From NCBI GenBank assembly GCA_009911305.1, contig QXXC01000042.1:1-38935 (forward strand): a stretch of DNA of 38,935 nt, in the 5' to 3' direction. This document shows positions 7,821 through 16,668 of the stretch, piece after piece. The first letter of the stretch is position 1; every line of letters begins with the position of its first letter. This stretch comes from Clostridiaceae bacterium (GTDB lineage Bacteria > Bacillota > Clostridia > Lachnospirales > Lachnospiraceae). The position numbers and the translations under genes were made by a program. Under the pieces are notes generated by a model, which had not been told where the DNA came from, did no database searches, and saw only the letters and a list, made by a program, of their open reading frames with translations.

Positions 7821-8429
7821 ATGAAAAAAAGAGTTATCACGATTAGCCGGGAATTTGGAAGTGGAGGACACAGTATAGGAAAGGCTGTTGCTGAAACACT
7901 TGGAATCGGCTTTTACGATCAGAAGCTATTGGAAAAGATTGCAGAGGAAACAGGGTTTGCAGAAGAGTTTATCAAGGATGCGGAATATTCTACTGCAAAG
8001 AACAGTCTTTTATTTAACCTTGTTATGAACCGTTCTTTACAGGGGCGTACAGAGCCGTCTCCTGCTGACACGATCTACTTCGCGCAGACAAGGATTATTA
8101 AAAACCTTGCCGAAAAGGAGAACTGCGTAATTGTCGGACGGTGCAGTGATTATATCCTGCGGGATAACAGCGGCTGCCTGCATGTTTTTATCTATTCAGA
8201 TTCGGACAATCGGGCAAAGCGTATTCTTAAACGCTATGGAGAAAGTGAAAAACCAATTCAAAAAAGAATTGCGGATAAAGATGCACGAAGAAAAATCTAC
8301 TACTCCCATTATACGGATCGTCCGTGGGGCATACCGCGGAATTATCACCTGTGTCTTAACAGCGGCGTATTAGGTGAGGAGCAGTGTGTAAATACCATTA
8401 TGAATATTTTCAACAGCTTGCGGAATTAG
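7821..8429 (+). CDS. Cytidylate-kinase-like family protein
   Basis: A 202-residue P-loop protein of the cytidylate-kinase-like family. The nucleotide-binding loop is near the N-terminus (ISREFGSGGHSIGKAVAETLG, about residues 8-28), with GSGGHSIG in place of a classic GxxGxGKT. A conserved VIVGRCSDYILRD follows at about 103, and an arginine-rich lid (DKDARRKIYYSHYTDRPWG) at about 152. It follows the MATE gene by 60 bases with its own ribosome site. The same pairing recurs at 14624-16615. The family is known mainly by similarity; a true CMP kinase is usually encoded elsewhere as cmk, so this protein may act on another small molecule, perhaps one linked to the pump. Confidence 0.85.
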   Translation: MKKRVITISREFGSGGHSIGKAVAETLGIGFYDQKLLEKIAEETGFAEEFIKDAEYSTAKNSLLFNLVMNRSLQGRTEPSPADTIYFAQTRIIKNLAEKENCVIVGRCSDYILRDNSGCLHVFIYSDSDNRAKRILKRYGESEKPIQKRIADKDARRKIYYSHYTDRPWGIPRNYHLCLNSGVLGEEQCVNTIMNIFNSLRN

Positions 8430-8475
8430 TTCATTTATGCCTTGAATTTCTGTTGATAAGGGCAACAAAAGAATA

Positions 8476-8514
8476 GTGGTGTGGGTACTTTTCGATACCT
8501 ACACCACCTTTTAT
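8476..8514 (+). terminator. Intrinsic terminator after the first MATE cassette
   Basis: GTGGTGTGGGTA pairs with TACCTACACCAC, followed by CTTTTAT. The read direction is plus, ending the MarR-MATE-kinase transcript. The minus strand also has an A/T-rich flank, so it may serve the convergent MATE gene at 8566 as well. Confidence 0.8.
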
Positions 8515-8565
8515 CATTAATTGTAAAATATATTATCCACAATGAATAAAAACTCATGAGGAAGT

Positions 8566-9876
8566 TTACTGATAAACAAGTTTCGTCTTTTGAGTAAGAA
8601 CAACAGCAATAACAAATGTTATGATCTCGGCAGCAAGCGGGGCAATCCATATCATTCCGCTTCCGAAAATAACAGGAATACTGAATATCGCTATGGCTTT
8701 TACTACAATCCCTCTGCATATGGCGATGATATCGGACTGCTTTGTCCTTTTCGTGGAATAAAGCAGTGAGGTATAGACCAGATTGAAAGCCATGGGGATA
8801 AAGGACAGACTGAAAACCGGCAATGCTTTGGAAGCGGTACATACAAGTTCCTGATCCTGGTTGAAAATACGGATAACCGACTCATCAAAGATGATCAGAC
8901 CGGCAGAAACCAAAACAGACAGCACGAGATTCACTGCCATGCCAATGCGGAAATAGTCATGGATCTCTTTTGTATCCTGTTTCCCGTAACTTTTTCCCCA
9001 GAGAGGCTGCAGCCCCTGGGCTACGCCGGAAAGAACAGCGTTTGCCAGGGAATAGATAAAACTTAAGACACTATAAGTTGATACCCCGATATCGCCTACA
9101 AGACTGGCAAGAACCAGATTATAACATAGTGCTGTAACCGGGGTGGTAAGCTGTGTGACTGCTTCAGGAGCGCCGCGTTTACAGATCTTTCCAATCAGTG
9201 CAGGCTGTATCGTGAAGTGTCGGATTCTGAGATTCCCATGTTTTCGGATGAAATGGGAGAGCAGGACCAGAAGCGAGAAGATCTGCCCCAGCCCCGAAGC
9301 AACAGCGGCTCCGATCACACCCATCTGAAGCGGAAAAATAAAAAGCCAGTCAAGAAAGATATTGGATACTGCTCCTGTACACATACCAAGAAAGGATAAG
9401 GCTGGAGAACCATCATTCCGGACAAAAACGGAAAGGCAGTTACTCATCAGCATGGGCAGTGAAAAGGCGGAGTAGTAGAAAAGATAGTCTGCCGACAGCC
9501 TGCGCATTTCATCTTCCAGGTTGCGGGCACCGCTTAGATACACAATCTGCTGTGAAAAAACAGTCCCTGTGATTGTCAGGGCAGCTGCTGTCAGGGCGGT
9601 CAGTGTCAGGGCGGTCATGAATGCATGATTTGCTCCCTCCTTATCGCCGCGGCCCATTCTGATAGCGATAACCGTAGCGCCTCCCATGGGGAACATGGAA
9701 ACAAGGGCGACTGTGAAGGTAATAAATGGAACGCCGATATTGACAGCGCCTAAAGCGGCTGAACCCACACCCTGCCCTACAAAAATGCCATCCACAACAT
9801 TGTACAGATAGGTGACAAACAGGCTCCCCACGGAAGAAAAGATGTAGCTGCACAGCAGTTTCATTTTAGAACTCAT
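8566..9876 (-). CDS. MATE-family exporter, second type
   Basis: A 436-residue, roughly 12-segment membrane exporter. MATE features include YLYNVVDGIFVGQGVG in the first helices, RNDGSPALSFLG, and the C-lobe SGVAQGLQPLWGKSYGKQ. It is only distantly like the two MATE proteins at 6378 and 14624 and belongs to another subgroup. AAAGGAGG lies upstream of the ATG. It is not paired with a kinase gene. Its leader (9877-10044) carries a short ORF overlapping an intrinsic terminator, so expression is probably set by attenuation rather than by a nearby regulator. It converges with the kinase gene at 7821. The substrate is unknown. Confidence 0.92.
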   Translation of the reverse strand: MSSKMKLLCSYIFSSVGSLFVTYLYNVVDGIFVGQGVGSAALGAVNIGVPFITFTVALVSMFPMGGATVIAIRMGRGDKEGANHAFMTALTLTALTAAALTITGTVFSQQIVYLSGARNLEDEMRRLSADYLFYYSAFSLPMLMSNCLSVFVRNDGSPALSFLGMCTGAVSNIFLDWLFIFPLQMGVIGAAVASGLGQIFSLLVLLSHFIRKHGNLRIRHFTIQPALIGKICKRGAPEAVTQLTTPVTALCYNLVLASLVGDIGVSTYSVLSFIYSLANAVLSGVAQGLQPLWGKSYGKQDTKEIHDYFRIGMAVNLVLSVLVSAGLIIFDESVIRIFNQDQELVCTASKALPVFSLSFIPMAFNLVYTSLLYSTKRTKQSDIIAICRGIVVKAIAIFSIPVIFGSGMIWIAPLAAEIITFVIAVVLTQKTKLVYQ

Positions 9877-9911
9877 AGCAAAAACCTCCTTTTAAACACG
9901 ATTGTTATAAA

Positions 9912-9949
9912 TAAAAAAGCGGGATAAAATCCACTGGATCTTATCCCAC
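9912..9949 (-). terminator. Terminator in the MATE leader (putative attenuator)
   Basis: On the minus strand GTGGGATAAGATCC pairs with GGATTTTATCCCGC across a 3-base loop and is followed by TTTTTTAT. It lies between the predicted promoter and the MATE start, so by default it would stop transcription before the gene. The upper strand lacks a T-run, which fixes the direction. Flanking GATTGTT and AACAATC could pair around it, giving a second fold. Confidence 0.75.
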
Positions 9950-10003
9950 TTCAACAATCAGATTGATTGCAAGTCCTCTGACAAGCACAAATACATATAA
10001 CAT
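9941..10003 (-). CDS. Putative leader peptide of the MATE gene
   Basis: A 20-codon frame, beginning MLYVFVLVRG and ending LIVEVG, starts at an ATG with GGAG six bases upstream. Its TAA stop falls inside the 5' arm of the terminator at 9912-9949. A ribosome stalled or slowed near the end of the frame would cover that arm and let transcription pass into the MATE gene. Leader-peptide attenuation of resistance genes by ribosome-targeting drugs is well known; that this one works so is inference from the layout. The frame is too short to prove coding by itself. Confidence 0.5.
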   Translation of the reverse strand: MLYVFVLVRGLAINLIVEVG

Positions 10004-10050
10004 TTCTAGCTCCAAAAGTCAAGTCTTTATCTCTATTTTGCATTCCTCTT

Positions 10051-10079
10051 TTTATACTTGTCAGATGCAGTTCAGGCAA
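10051..10079 (-). promoter_or_regulatory. Predicted promoter of the MATE leader
   Basis: On the minus strand TTGCCT and TATAAA are 17 bases apart, which would start transcription about 40 bases before the leader ATG. An alternative pair, TTGACT-17-TATATG, lies lower down and overlaps the leader start codon. If that one is used, the leader ORF would not be translated from its ATG. Confidence 0.5.
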
Positions 10080-10195
10080 TTATTGCTATTTGATCATCAA
10101 TGATGCGAAAACCTCACTTCACTATCCTGGTGAGATGTGTTTTAATATGCGTAAAGAAAGCGAGGAGCTTTCAAATTTGAAAGGAGCGATGAACT

Positions 10196-10627
10196 ATGTT
10201 ATTACCGAGTATCTTTGCAGAAAATCTGTTGGACGACTTTTTTGATTACCCACATCACAGCAACCATCTTCGTTCGTATACTTCTGAAATGATGCGGACA
10301 GACATCAAGGATCTGGGAAATGTCTATGAAATGACAATGAATCTTCCGGGGGTGAAAAAGGAAAACGTAAAAGCAGAACTGAAAGACGGATATCTGACGA
10401 TCAGTGCTGTATCCGCTGCCCGGAATGATGAAAAAAACAGTGATGGAGTGTACATCAGACGGGAACGTTATGCTGGTTCCGGCAGCAGAAGTTTTTATGT
10501 GGGAGAAGATGTAAAACAGGAGGATATCAAAGCAAAATTTGAAGACGGCACTCTGAAGCTGCAGGTTCCGAAGAAAACCCCGGCGGCTGTTGTAGAGAAT
10601 ACAAATTATATCCAGATTGAGGGCTGA
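10196..10627 (+). CDS. Hsp20 / alpha-crystallin small heat-shock protein
   Basis: A 143-residue holdase chaperone that would bind unfolding proteins without ATP and keep them soluble. The alpha-crystallin domain spans about 33-128: it begins MRTDIKDLGNVYEMTMNLPGVKKENVKAELKDGYLTI in order, and ends with the conserved A-x-F-x-D-G-x-L motif (AKFEDGTLKLQVPKK). The N-terminal segment starts with MLLPSIFAENLLDDFF, typical of bacterial members. AAAGGAGCG precedes the ATG. It is divergent from the MATE gene and convergent with the LysR gene, with a shared terminator behind it. No CIRCE element is seen before it, so control differs from groESL nearby. Confidence 0.93.
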   Translation: MLLPSIFAENLLDDFFDYPHHSNHLRSYTSEMMRTDIKDLGNVYEMTMNLPGVKKENVKAELKDGYLTISAVSAARNDEKNSDGVYIRRERYAGSGSRSFYVGEDVKQEDIKAKFEDGTLKLQVPKKTPAAVVENTNYIQIEG

Positions 10628-10670
10628 CGGAGACTGATCATAAAATATTAAAGCAATTGCACACCTCGTA

Positions 10671-10715
10671 AAAAGAGGCGATGCGGGTGATTTTCATACC
10701 TGCACCGCCTCTTTT
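10671..10715. terminator. Bidirectional terminator between hsp20 and the LysR gene
   Basis: AAAAGAGGCGATGCGGGT pairs with ACCTGCACCGCCTCTTTT with one mismatch. The stem carries A and T runs on its outer ends, so it works for both convergent transcripts. Confidence 0.85.
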
Positions 10716-11594
10716 CTATTGGAAAGAAGTTGCGGTCATGATAGAGATAAACTTTTTCAACAGAGGGCTTACCGCGTTTTTTCGATAGAAAATACCATAA
10801 GACAAAGGCTCGCTGCCGGTAATCGGAATGATGCGGATGTCCGAACTGATGAAATGCATCTGCGGCAGGATGGAACAGCCATAACCGGCTCTTACCAGAG
10901 TAAGGAGCGCCTGCAGATTATCGCAGATGTAGGTGGATTCCGGAGGGATATGCTGCGCAATGCGGTTCTGCATTTCCGCCGCCTTGAATGGAACGGCATA
11001 AGAATTGCAGACCACCATATTCTCCAGATACAATTCTTCTTTTGCCAGCTCTGTCCTGTCGGCGTAAGGGTGGGTATCCGGAACGATGCAGCAGAGCGGG
11101 ATCCGGAACAGCTCCTGATAGATGATGTCGTTTTTCAACGGAATATCATCCTGAAATCCAAACAGCAGATCGATCTCTCCCTGATAAAACAGCCCCAGAA
11201 TGGACCGGTGCGGTATCACTTTCAGAAACGGATACAGCTCCGGGATCTGTGCCCGGCATGACTTGAGGACTTTGCAGAGCAGGTCCAGGATTGCCTCGTC
11301 TGTGCAGCCGATGGTCAGGATCTGGATATTAGAGGACTGGTGTCTCTGAATTTTCCGCGATGCAGCCTCCAGCCTTCCGACTACGTTTTTCGCGTCCTCC
11401 AGAAAGCTGATGCCTGCCGGGGTAAGAGTCACCGTCCGGGTGGTGCGGTGCAGAAGCCTGGTTCCAAGCTCATCTTCCAATGAATGGATCTGCCTGGATA
11501 CCGCGGACTGGGTGATGTTCAAAATTTCTGCCGCTCTGGCGAAATTCAAGTTTTCCGCAACCTGGATAAAACTCTTTAATTGGTCAGTATTCAT
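10716..11594 (-). CDS. LysR-family transcription regulator
   Basis: A 292-residue regulator of normal LysR length. The N-terminal winged helix-turn-helix is typical (FARAAEILNITQSAVSRQI, then LEDELGTRLLHRTTRTVTLT, residues about 18-57). A linker helix and a two-lobed inducer-binding domain follow (about 90-290). LysR proteins bind DNA as tetramers and respond to small metabolites. This one is divergent from groESL, with about 250 bases between the start codons, a region holding a large dyad and the CIRCE element. LysR genes often control the divergent neighbour, but groESL control by HrcA is better supported, so its true target is open. Confidence 0.92.
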   Translation of the reverse strand: MNTDQLKSFIQVAENLNFARAAEILNITQSAVSRQIHSLEDELGTRLLHRTTRTVTLTPAGISFLEDAKNVVGRLEAASRKIQRHQSSNIQILTIGCTDEAILDLLCKVLKSCRAQIPELYPFLKVIPHRSILGLFYQGEIDLLFGFQDDIPLKNDIIYQELFRIPLCCIVPDTHPYADRTELAKEELYLENMVVCNSYAVPFKAAEMQNRIAQHIPPESTYICDNLQALLTLVRAGYGCSILPQMHFISSDIRIIPITGSEPLSYGIFYRKNAVSPLLKKFISIMTATSFQ

Positions 11595-11694
11595 GGCGTC
11601 TACCTCGATTTCTGCGGAATATTTGATTATTGCGTTTTTGTCATTGATAATACCATATCGTCAATTCACTTTCAAGAGGGAATGTGGTTTAATA

Positions 11695-11724
11695 TAGCAT
11701 ATAGCCCGACAGGGTTATATGCTA
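11695..11724. promoter_or_regulatory. Large dyad between the LysR gene and groES
   Basis: TAGCATATAGCCC and GGGTTATATGCTA form a 13-base dyad with one mismatch around a 4-base loop. It could be the LysR binding site or a leader hairpin. It lacks a T-run next to it, so it is not a clear terminator. Confidence 0.4.
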
Positions 11725-11792
11725 ACGAGGAAAAATACATTGTATTTTTTCGAGTCTGTCAGTAATGGCTGGCATATTTTTTTGGATAAAGG

Positions 11793-11819
11793 TTAGCACT
11801 CAAAAAAAGAGAGTGCTAA
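11793..11819 (+). promoter_or_regulatory. CIRCE element (HrcA operator) of groESL
   Basis: TTAGCACTC, nine spacer bases, then GAGTGCTAA: a perfect match to the CIRCE consensus. HrcA binds it and represses groESL until heat or misfolded protein draws HrcA away. It lies 27 bases before the groES start codon. No hrcA gene is in the window. Confidence 0.97.
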
Positions 11820-11846
11820 CAGCAAGAAGAAAGGCAGGTAAGAGGA

Positions 11847-12131
11847 ATGAAATTAAGACCGTTAGGTGACAGAGTTGTTCTAAAGTATCAGGAAGCGGAA
11901 GAAAAGACACAGTCGGGCATTATCCTGCCGGACAGTGCGAAAGAAAAGCCGCAGGAAGCAATGGTTGTGGCTGTGGGGAGCGGAATGAGCCGCGAAGGGA
12001 AGAACATACAGACGCAGGTTAAGGAAGGAGACAGGGTAATCTTTTCCAAATATGCCGGGACAGAGGTAAAAATTGAAGAGGAAGAGTATACCATCGTTTC
12101 CCAAAAGGACATTATGGCGGTTGTGGAATAG
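11847..12131 (+). CDS. groES: Co-chaperonin GroES
   Basis: A 94-residue co-chaperonin, the usual size. It forms the seven-part lid over GroEL and shuts the folding chamber. It opens with [20 protein letters not shown], followed by the mobile loop [18 protein letters not shown] (about 21-38) with the conserved IILP that contacts GroEL, and the [15 protein letters not shown] segment near 62-76. AGGTAAGAGG precedes the ATG. It is the first gene of a two-gene operon with groEL 46 bases downstream, under the CIRCE element at 11793. Confidence 0.97.
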   Translation: MKLRPLGDRVVLKYQEAEEKTQSGIILPDSAKEKPQEAMVVAVGSGMSREGKNIQTQVKEGDRVIFSKYAGTEVKIEEEEYTIVSQKDIMAVVE

Positions 12132-12174
12132 CAGGCAAAAGGCGGATGAAATCTGAAAAGAAAGAAGGAATTAG

Positions 12175-13800
<1,626 letters not shown>

Positions 13801-13811
13801 AATGTATATGG

Positions 13812-13838
13812 GACAGGGCAGAAAAACTGCCCTGTCTT
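13812..13838 (+). terminator. Intrinsic terminator of groESL
   Basis: GACAGGGCAG and CTGCCCTGTC form a perfect 10-bp stem with an AAAAA loop, followed by TTATAAAA. It lies 12 bases after the groEL stop codon. Confidence 0.88.
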
Positions 13839-13877
13839 ATAAAAAGGATGATAAAAAAGATGAAAGGGGGGATTGAA

Positions 13878-14132
13878 ATGAGAATTTATTCTATAGAGGT
13901 TCCCTCAGTGGATAAACTGAGAGAATTGGTCCGTATTGTGGATCAGTTTCGGTGTGATGTAAATTTGAAAAACGGACTTGGCTGCATAGACTGTAAAAGC
14001 CTGTTAGGAGTTTTAAAAATGGGGTGTTCCCAGGATATGGCACTTGAAGTGATTGGAGAGGACGCAGACTGTGACGCATTGGAAAGTGAACTGGCTGCCT
14101 TTTTCCATATCAGTTTAAAGGAAGTGATGTGA
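13878..14132 (+). CDS. HPr-like protein lacking the active-site histidine
   Basis: An 84-residue protein starting at an ATG behind AAAGGGGGG. It aligns by eye with HPr, the phosphocarrier of the sugar phosphotransferase system. The middle (RCDVNLKNGLGCIDCKSLLGVLKMGC) matches the HPr strand and the Ser46 region. However, the N-terminal GIHARPA loop that carries the phosphorylated His15 is missing: residues about 9-20 read PSVDKLRELVRI. It could not accept phosphate from enzyme I in the usual way. The serine is kept, so a regulatory role is possible. It ends four bases before the start of the frameshifted MarR gene and may share its transcript. Confidence 0.75.
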   Translation: MRIYSIEVPSVDKLRELVRIVDQFRCDVNLKNGLGCIDCKSLLGVLKMGCSQDMALEVIGEDADCDALESELAAFFHISLKEVM

Positions 14133-14135
14133 CTT

Positions 14136-14578
14136 ATGGATGGAAAACAGTGCGCCGGTTCTGTTCTGGGGCTGGCCAATCAAATAAAAGAGTCTTTGAT
14201 ACAACCACAGGGCGGTGTGGTACTCAGGTGCGGATCCTGAACTTTGTTCTGGTATCCTATCCGGACAGGGAGATCTACCAGAAGGACATAGAGGAAGAAC
14301 TGAACATAAGAAGCGCGTCCGTTTCCACACTTTTGAAAAAGATGGAGGCGCAGGATTTCATCCGCAGGGAAAAGGTTTCCTACGATGACCGTTTGAAAAA
14401 AATACTGCCAACCAGCCATACAATGGAGATGAAGGAACAGGTGGAACGGCATATTACCCTGCTGGAAAAACGGCTGACGTCAGGCGTTGGGGAAGAAGAA
14501 CTGAAAGTGTTTTTCGATGTACTGGAGAAAATGCAGGAAAATATGGAATTAACGGAAAAGGGAGATCGGTATGGGTAG
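14136..14578 (+). pseudogene. MarR-family regulator with a frameshift
   Basis: The natural start is the ATG at 14136 behind AAGGAAG. It reads MDGKQCAGSVLGLANQIK and then hits a stop at 14238. From about 14189 a second frame continues as RVFDTTTGRCGTQVRILNFV and gives the rest of a MarR protein: KDIEEELNIRSASVSTLL, then QDFIRREKVSYDDRLKK, to the stop at 14578. Restoring one A in the run AAAA at 14186-14189 would join the two parts into about 147 residues, similar in length to the MarR protein at 5726. The gene is therefore probably broken, unless slippage on the A-run (A-AAA-G) restores it at low level. It heads the second MarR-MATE-kinase cassette. Confidence 0.78.
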
Positions 14579-14623
14579 GACAGGAACCCCGCAACCAATT
14601 GTATGAATTCAGGAGGTAAGAAA

Positions 14624-15982
14624 ATGGATACAACAGTAACAAAAACAAATCCGCTTGGTACGGAACGGATTGGAAAGCTGGTTCTTACGTTTGCTGTTCC
14701 AAGCATCATTTCCATGGTGGTCAACGCTTTATACAATATTGTTGACCAGATCTTTATCGGGCAAGGGGTGGGGTATCTTGGTAACGGTGCCACCAATGTG
14801 GTCATGCCCATGACAGTGATCGCGATCGCTTTAAGCCTGCTGATTGGTGACGGCGCTGCGGCATACCTGAGCCTGAAGCTGGGCCAGGGAGATGAAAAAT
14901 CAGCGGCCAGGGGTGTAGGCTGCTCCATATCAGTCATGGTGATCGTGGGTGTGTTTCTCTGTGTTTTGTTTCAGCTTTTTCTGGAGCCTCTGTGTGTCCT
15001 GTTCGGCGCAACAGAAGATATCCTGCCTTACGCCATGGATTACGGACGGAATATTTCTTATGGTATCCTGTTCTCGTCCATTGATTCCGGAATGGCGGGC
15101 ATGATCCGTGCGGACGGCAGCCCTAAATACAGCATGGCAGGGCTTCTTTTAGGATGTATCACCAATATCATTCTTGACCCAATCTTCATCTTTGTGTTCC
15201 ATTGGGGCGTAAAGGGAGCAGCCTGGGCAACAATCGCCGGACAGATACTGAACGCGTTCGTGTATCTCGCCTATATCTGGAAATTCAAGAGCATCAGGCT
15301 GGATAAGGAATGTTTCCGTATTTCCGGAAAGGTCATGGCAAAAGTGAGTAGTCTGGGAATATCCAGCTTTATCACGCAGATCGCCATCGTCCTGGTCATG
15401 GCGGTGACAAATAACATACTGGTCTCCTATGGCGCGCAGTCAAAATATGGCTCGGAGATTCCGCTGACGACCATCGGCATTACCATGAAGGTAAACCAGA
15501 TCGTTTCTGCTGTTTTACTTGGACTGGCGACCGGGGCGCAGCCTATCTTTGGCTACAACTACGGAAGCGGGCAGAAGGACAGGGTGAAGCAGGCATACCG
15601 CATTATCCTGACCGTATCTACCATGGTTTTAATTCTGGCATTCCTGATATTCCAGTTCGCGCCTATGAGCATTGTCCGGCTGTTTGGTTCAGAATCCGAG
15701 CTGTACAATGAGTTCGCGGTCAAATGCTTCCGGATCTTCCTTCTGGCGTGTCCCATCAATGGGCTGCAGATGGCAACAGGCGTTTTCTTCCAGTCTATCG
15801 GGAAACCCACACAGGCAACGGTCCTTTCCCTGTCCAGGCAGATTGTGTTTCTGCTTCCTGCGACAATCCTTCTGCCGTTGGCATTAGGAGTGGAGGGCGC
15901 GTTGTGGGCAGGCCCGCTGGCAGATGTACTGGCGTTTATTACGACATTGATTATGTTGAAATTATATTGGAGAAAAATTTAG
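14624..15982 (+). CDS. MATE-family multidrug exporter
   Basis: A 452-residue exporter with about 12 membrane segments, starting at the ATG at 14624 that follows AGGAGG. An in-frame ATG 21 bases upstream lacks a good site. It closely resembles the MATE protein at 6378 throughout: LYNIVDQIFIGQGVGYLGNG, then DPIFIFVFHWGVKGAA, and NYGSGQKDRVKQAYR in the C-lobe. It would use an ion gradient to export cationic compounds. The kinase-like gene follows after only nine bases, so the two are surely translated from one message. With the upstream MarR gene broken, this copy may be expressed all the time. Confidence 0.93.
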   Translation: MDTTVTKTNPLGTERIGKLVLTFAVPSIISMVVNALYNIVDQIFIGQGVGYLGNGATNVVMPMTVIAIALSLLIGDGAAAYLSLKLGQGDEKSAARGVGCSISVMVIVGVFLCVLFQLFLEPLCVLFGATEDILPYAMDYGRNISYGILFSSIDSGMAGMIRADGSPKYSMAGLLLGCITNIILDPIFIFVFHWGVKGAAWATIAGQILNAFVYLAYIWKFKSIRLDKECFRISGKVMAKVSSLGISSFITQIAIVLVMAVTNNILVSYGAQSKYGSEIPLTTIGITMKVNQIVSAVLLGLATGAQPIFGYNYGSGQKDRVKQAYRIILTVSTMVLILAFLIFQFAPMSIVRLFGSESELYNEFAVKCFRIFLLACPINGLQMATGVFFQSIGKPTQATVLSLSRQIVFLLPATILLPLALGVEGALWAGPLADVLAFITTLIMLKLYWRKI

Positions 15983-15991
15983 GAGGCATCT

Positions 15992-16615
15992 ATGGAAGGA
16001 AGAATTATCACCATAAGCAGGCAGTGTGGAAGCGGCGGGCACAGCATTGGAAGTGAACTGGCCAAAAGGCTGGATGTGCCGTTCTATGATAAGGAGATTA
16101 TTGAAATGGCGGCAAAGGAAAGCGGATTCCACCAGGAATTTGTTGAGGAAAAAGAGGAGCATATGAACAGCAGCTTACTTTTTAATATCGCCCGTTACGC
16201 ATCATATGGGGGAAGAGGGCGTTATGAGGAGTATCAGCCGCTGCAGGATCAGATTTATTTCGCGCAGGTAAAAATCATTAAGGAGCTTGCGGGGAAAGGC
16301 CCTTGTGTCATAGTGGGCAGGTGTTCGTACTATATCCTGCGGGACAGGAAGGATGTGCTGAACGTCTTCATCCATGCGGATATGGCATTTAAAAAGAAGC
16401 GCTGCATGGAGAGAGGGCAGTTTTTGGATGAAAACGCGGATGATATGATCCCCAGGAAGGATAAACTGAGGGCAGACCATTACCGGTACTATACGGACCA
16501 GAAATGGGGGGATTCCTTAAACTACCATTTATGTCTGGACAGCAGCATGTTCGGTATTGAGAAATGTGTTTCTATGATTGAAGATGCCTGTAAAGCGATG
16601 CGTTCTCCTTCATAA
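15992..16615 (+). CDS. Cytidylate-kinase-like family protein
   Basis: A 207-residue relative of the protein at 7821. The P-loop region is ISRQCGSGGHSIGSELAKRL (about 7-26), followed by VIVGRCSYYILRDRKD near 107 and the lid DKLRADHYRYYTDQKWG near 158. The last part ends YHLCLDSSMFGIEKC, matching YHLCLNSGVLGEEQC in the other copy. TTAGGAGG lies before the ATG, nine bases after the MATE stop. The tight pairing, seen twice in one window, argues for a shared function. The natural substrate is not known; nucleoside or nucleotide phosphorylation is a guess from the fold. Confidence 0.85.
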   Translation: MEGRIITISRQCGSGGHSIGSELAKRLDVPFYDKEIIEMAAKESGFHQEFVEEKEEHMNSSLLFNIARYASYGGRGRYEEYQPLQDQIYFAQVKIIKELAGKGPCVIVGRCSYYILRDRKDVLNVFIHADMAFKKKRCMERGQFLDENADDMIPRKDKLRADHYRYYTDQKWGDSLNYHLCLDSSMFGIEKCVSMIEDACKAMRSPS

Positions 16616-16668
16616 AACATGGGTTAGCAATTTTACTTGAGCGAGATTGGAAGAAACAGGAGGCATTT

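Noticed and set aside
9919..9949. Plus-strand terminator upstream of hsp20
   Set aside because: The T-run lies only on the minus-strand side of the hairpin, so it acts in the MATE leader instead.
11695..11724. A second CIRCE element for the gro operon
   Set aside because: The dyad arms do not match TTAGCACTC/GAGTGCTAA and the loop is four bases, not nine.
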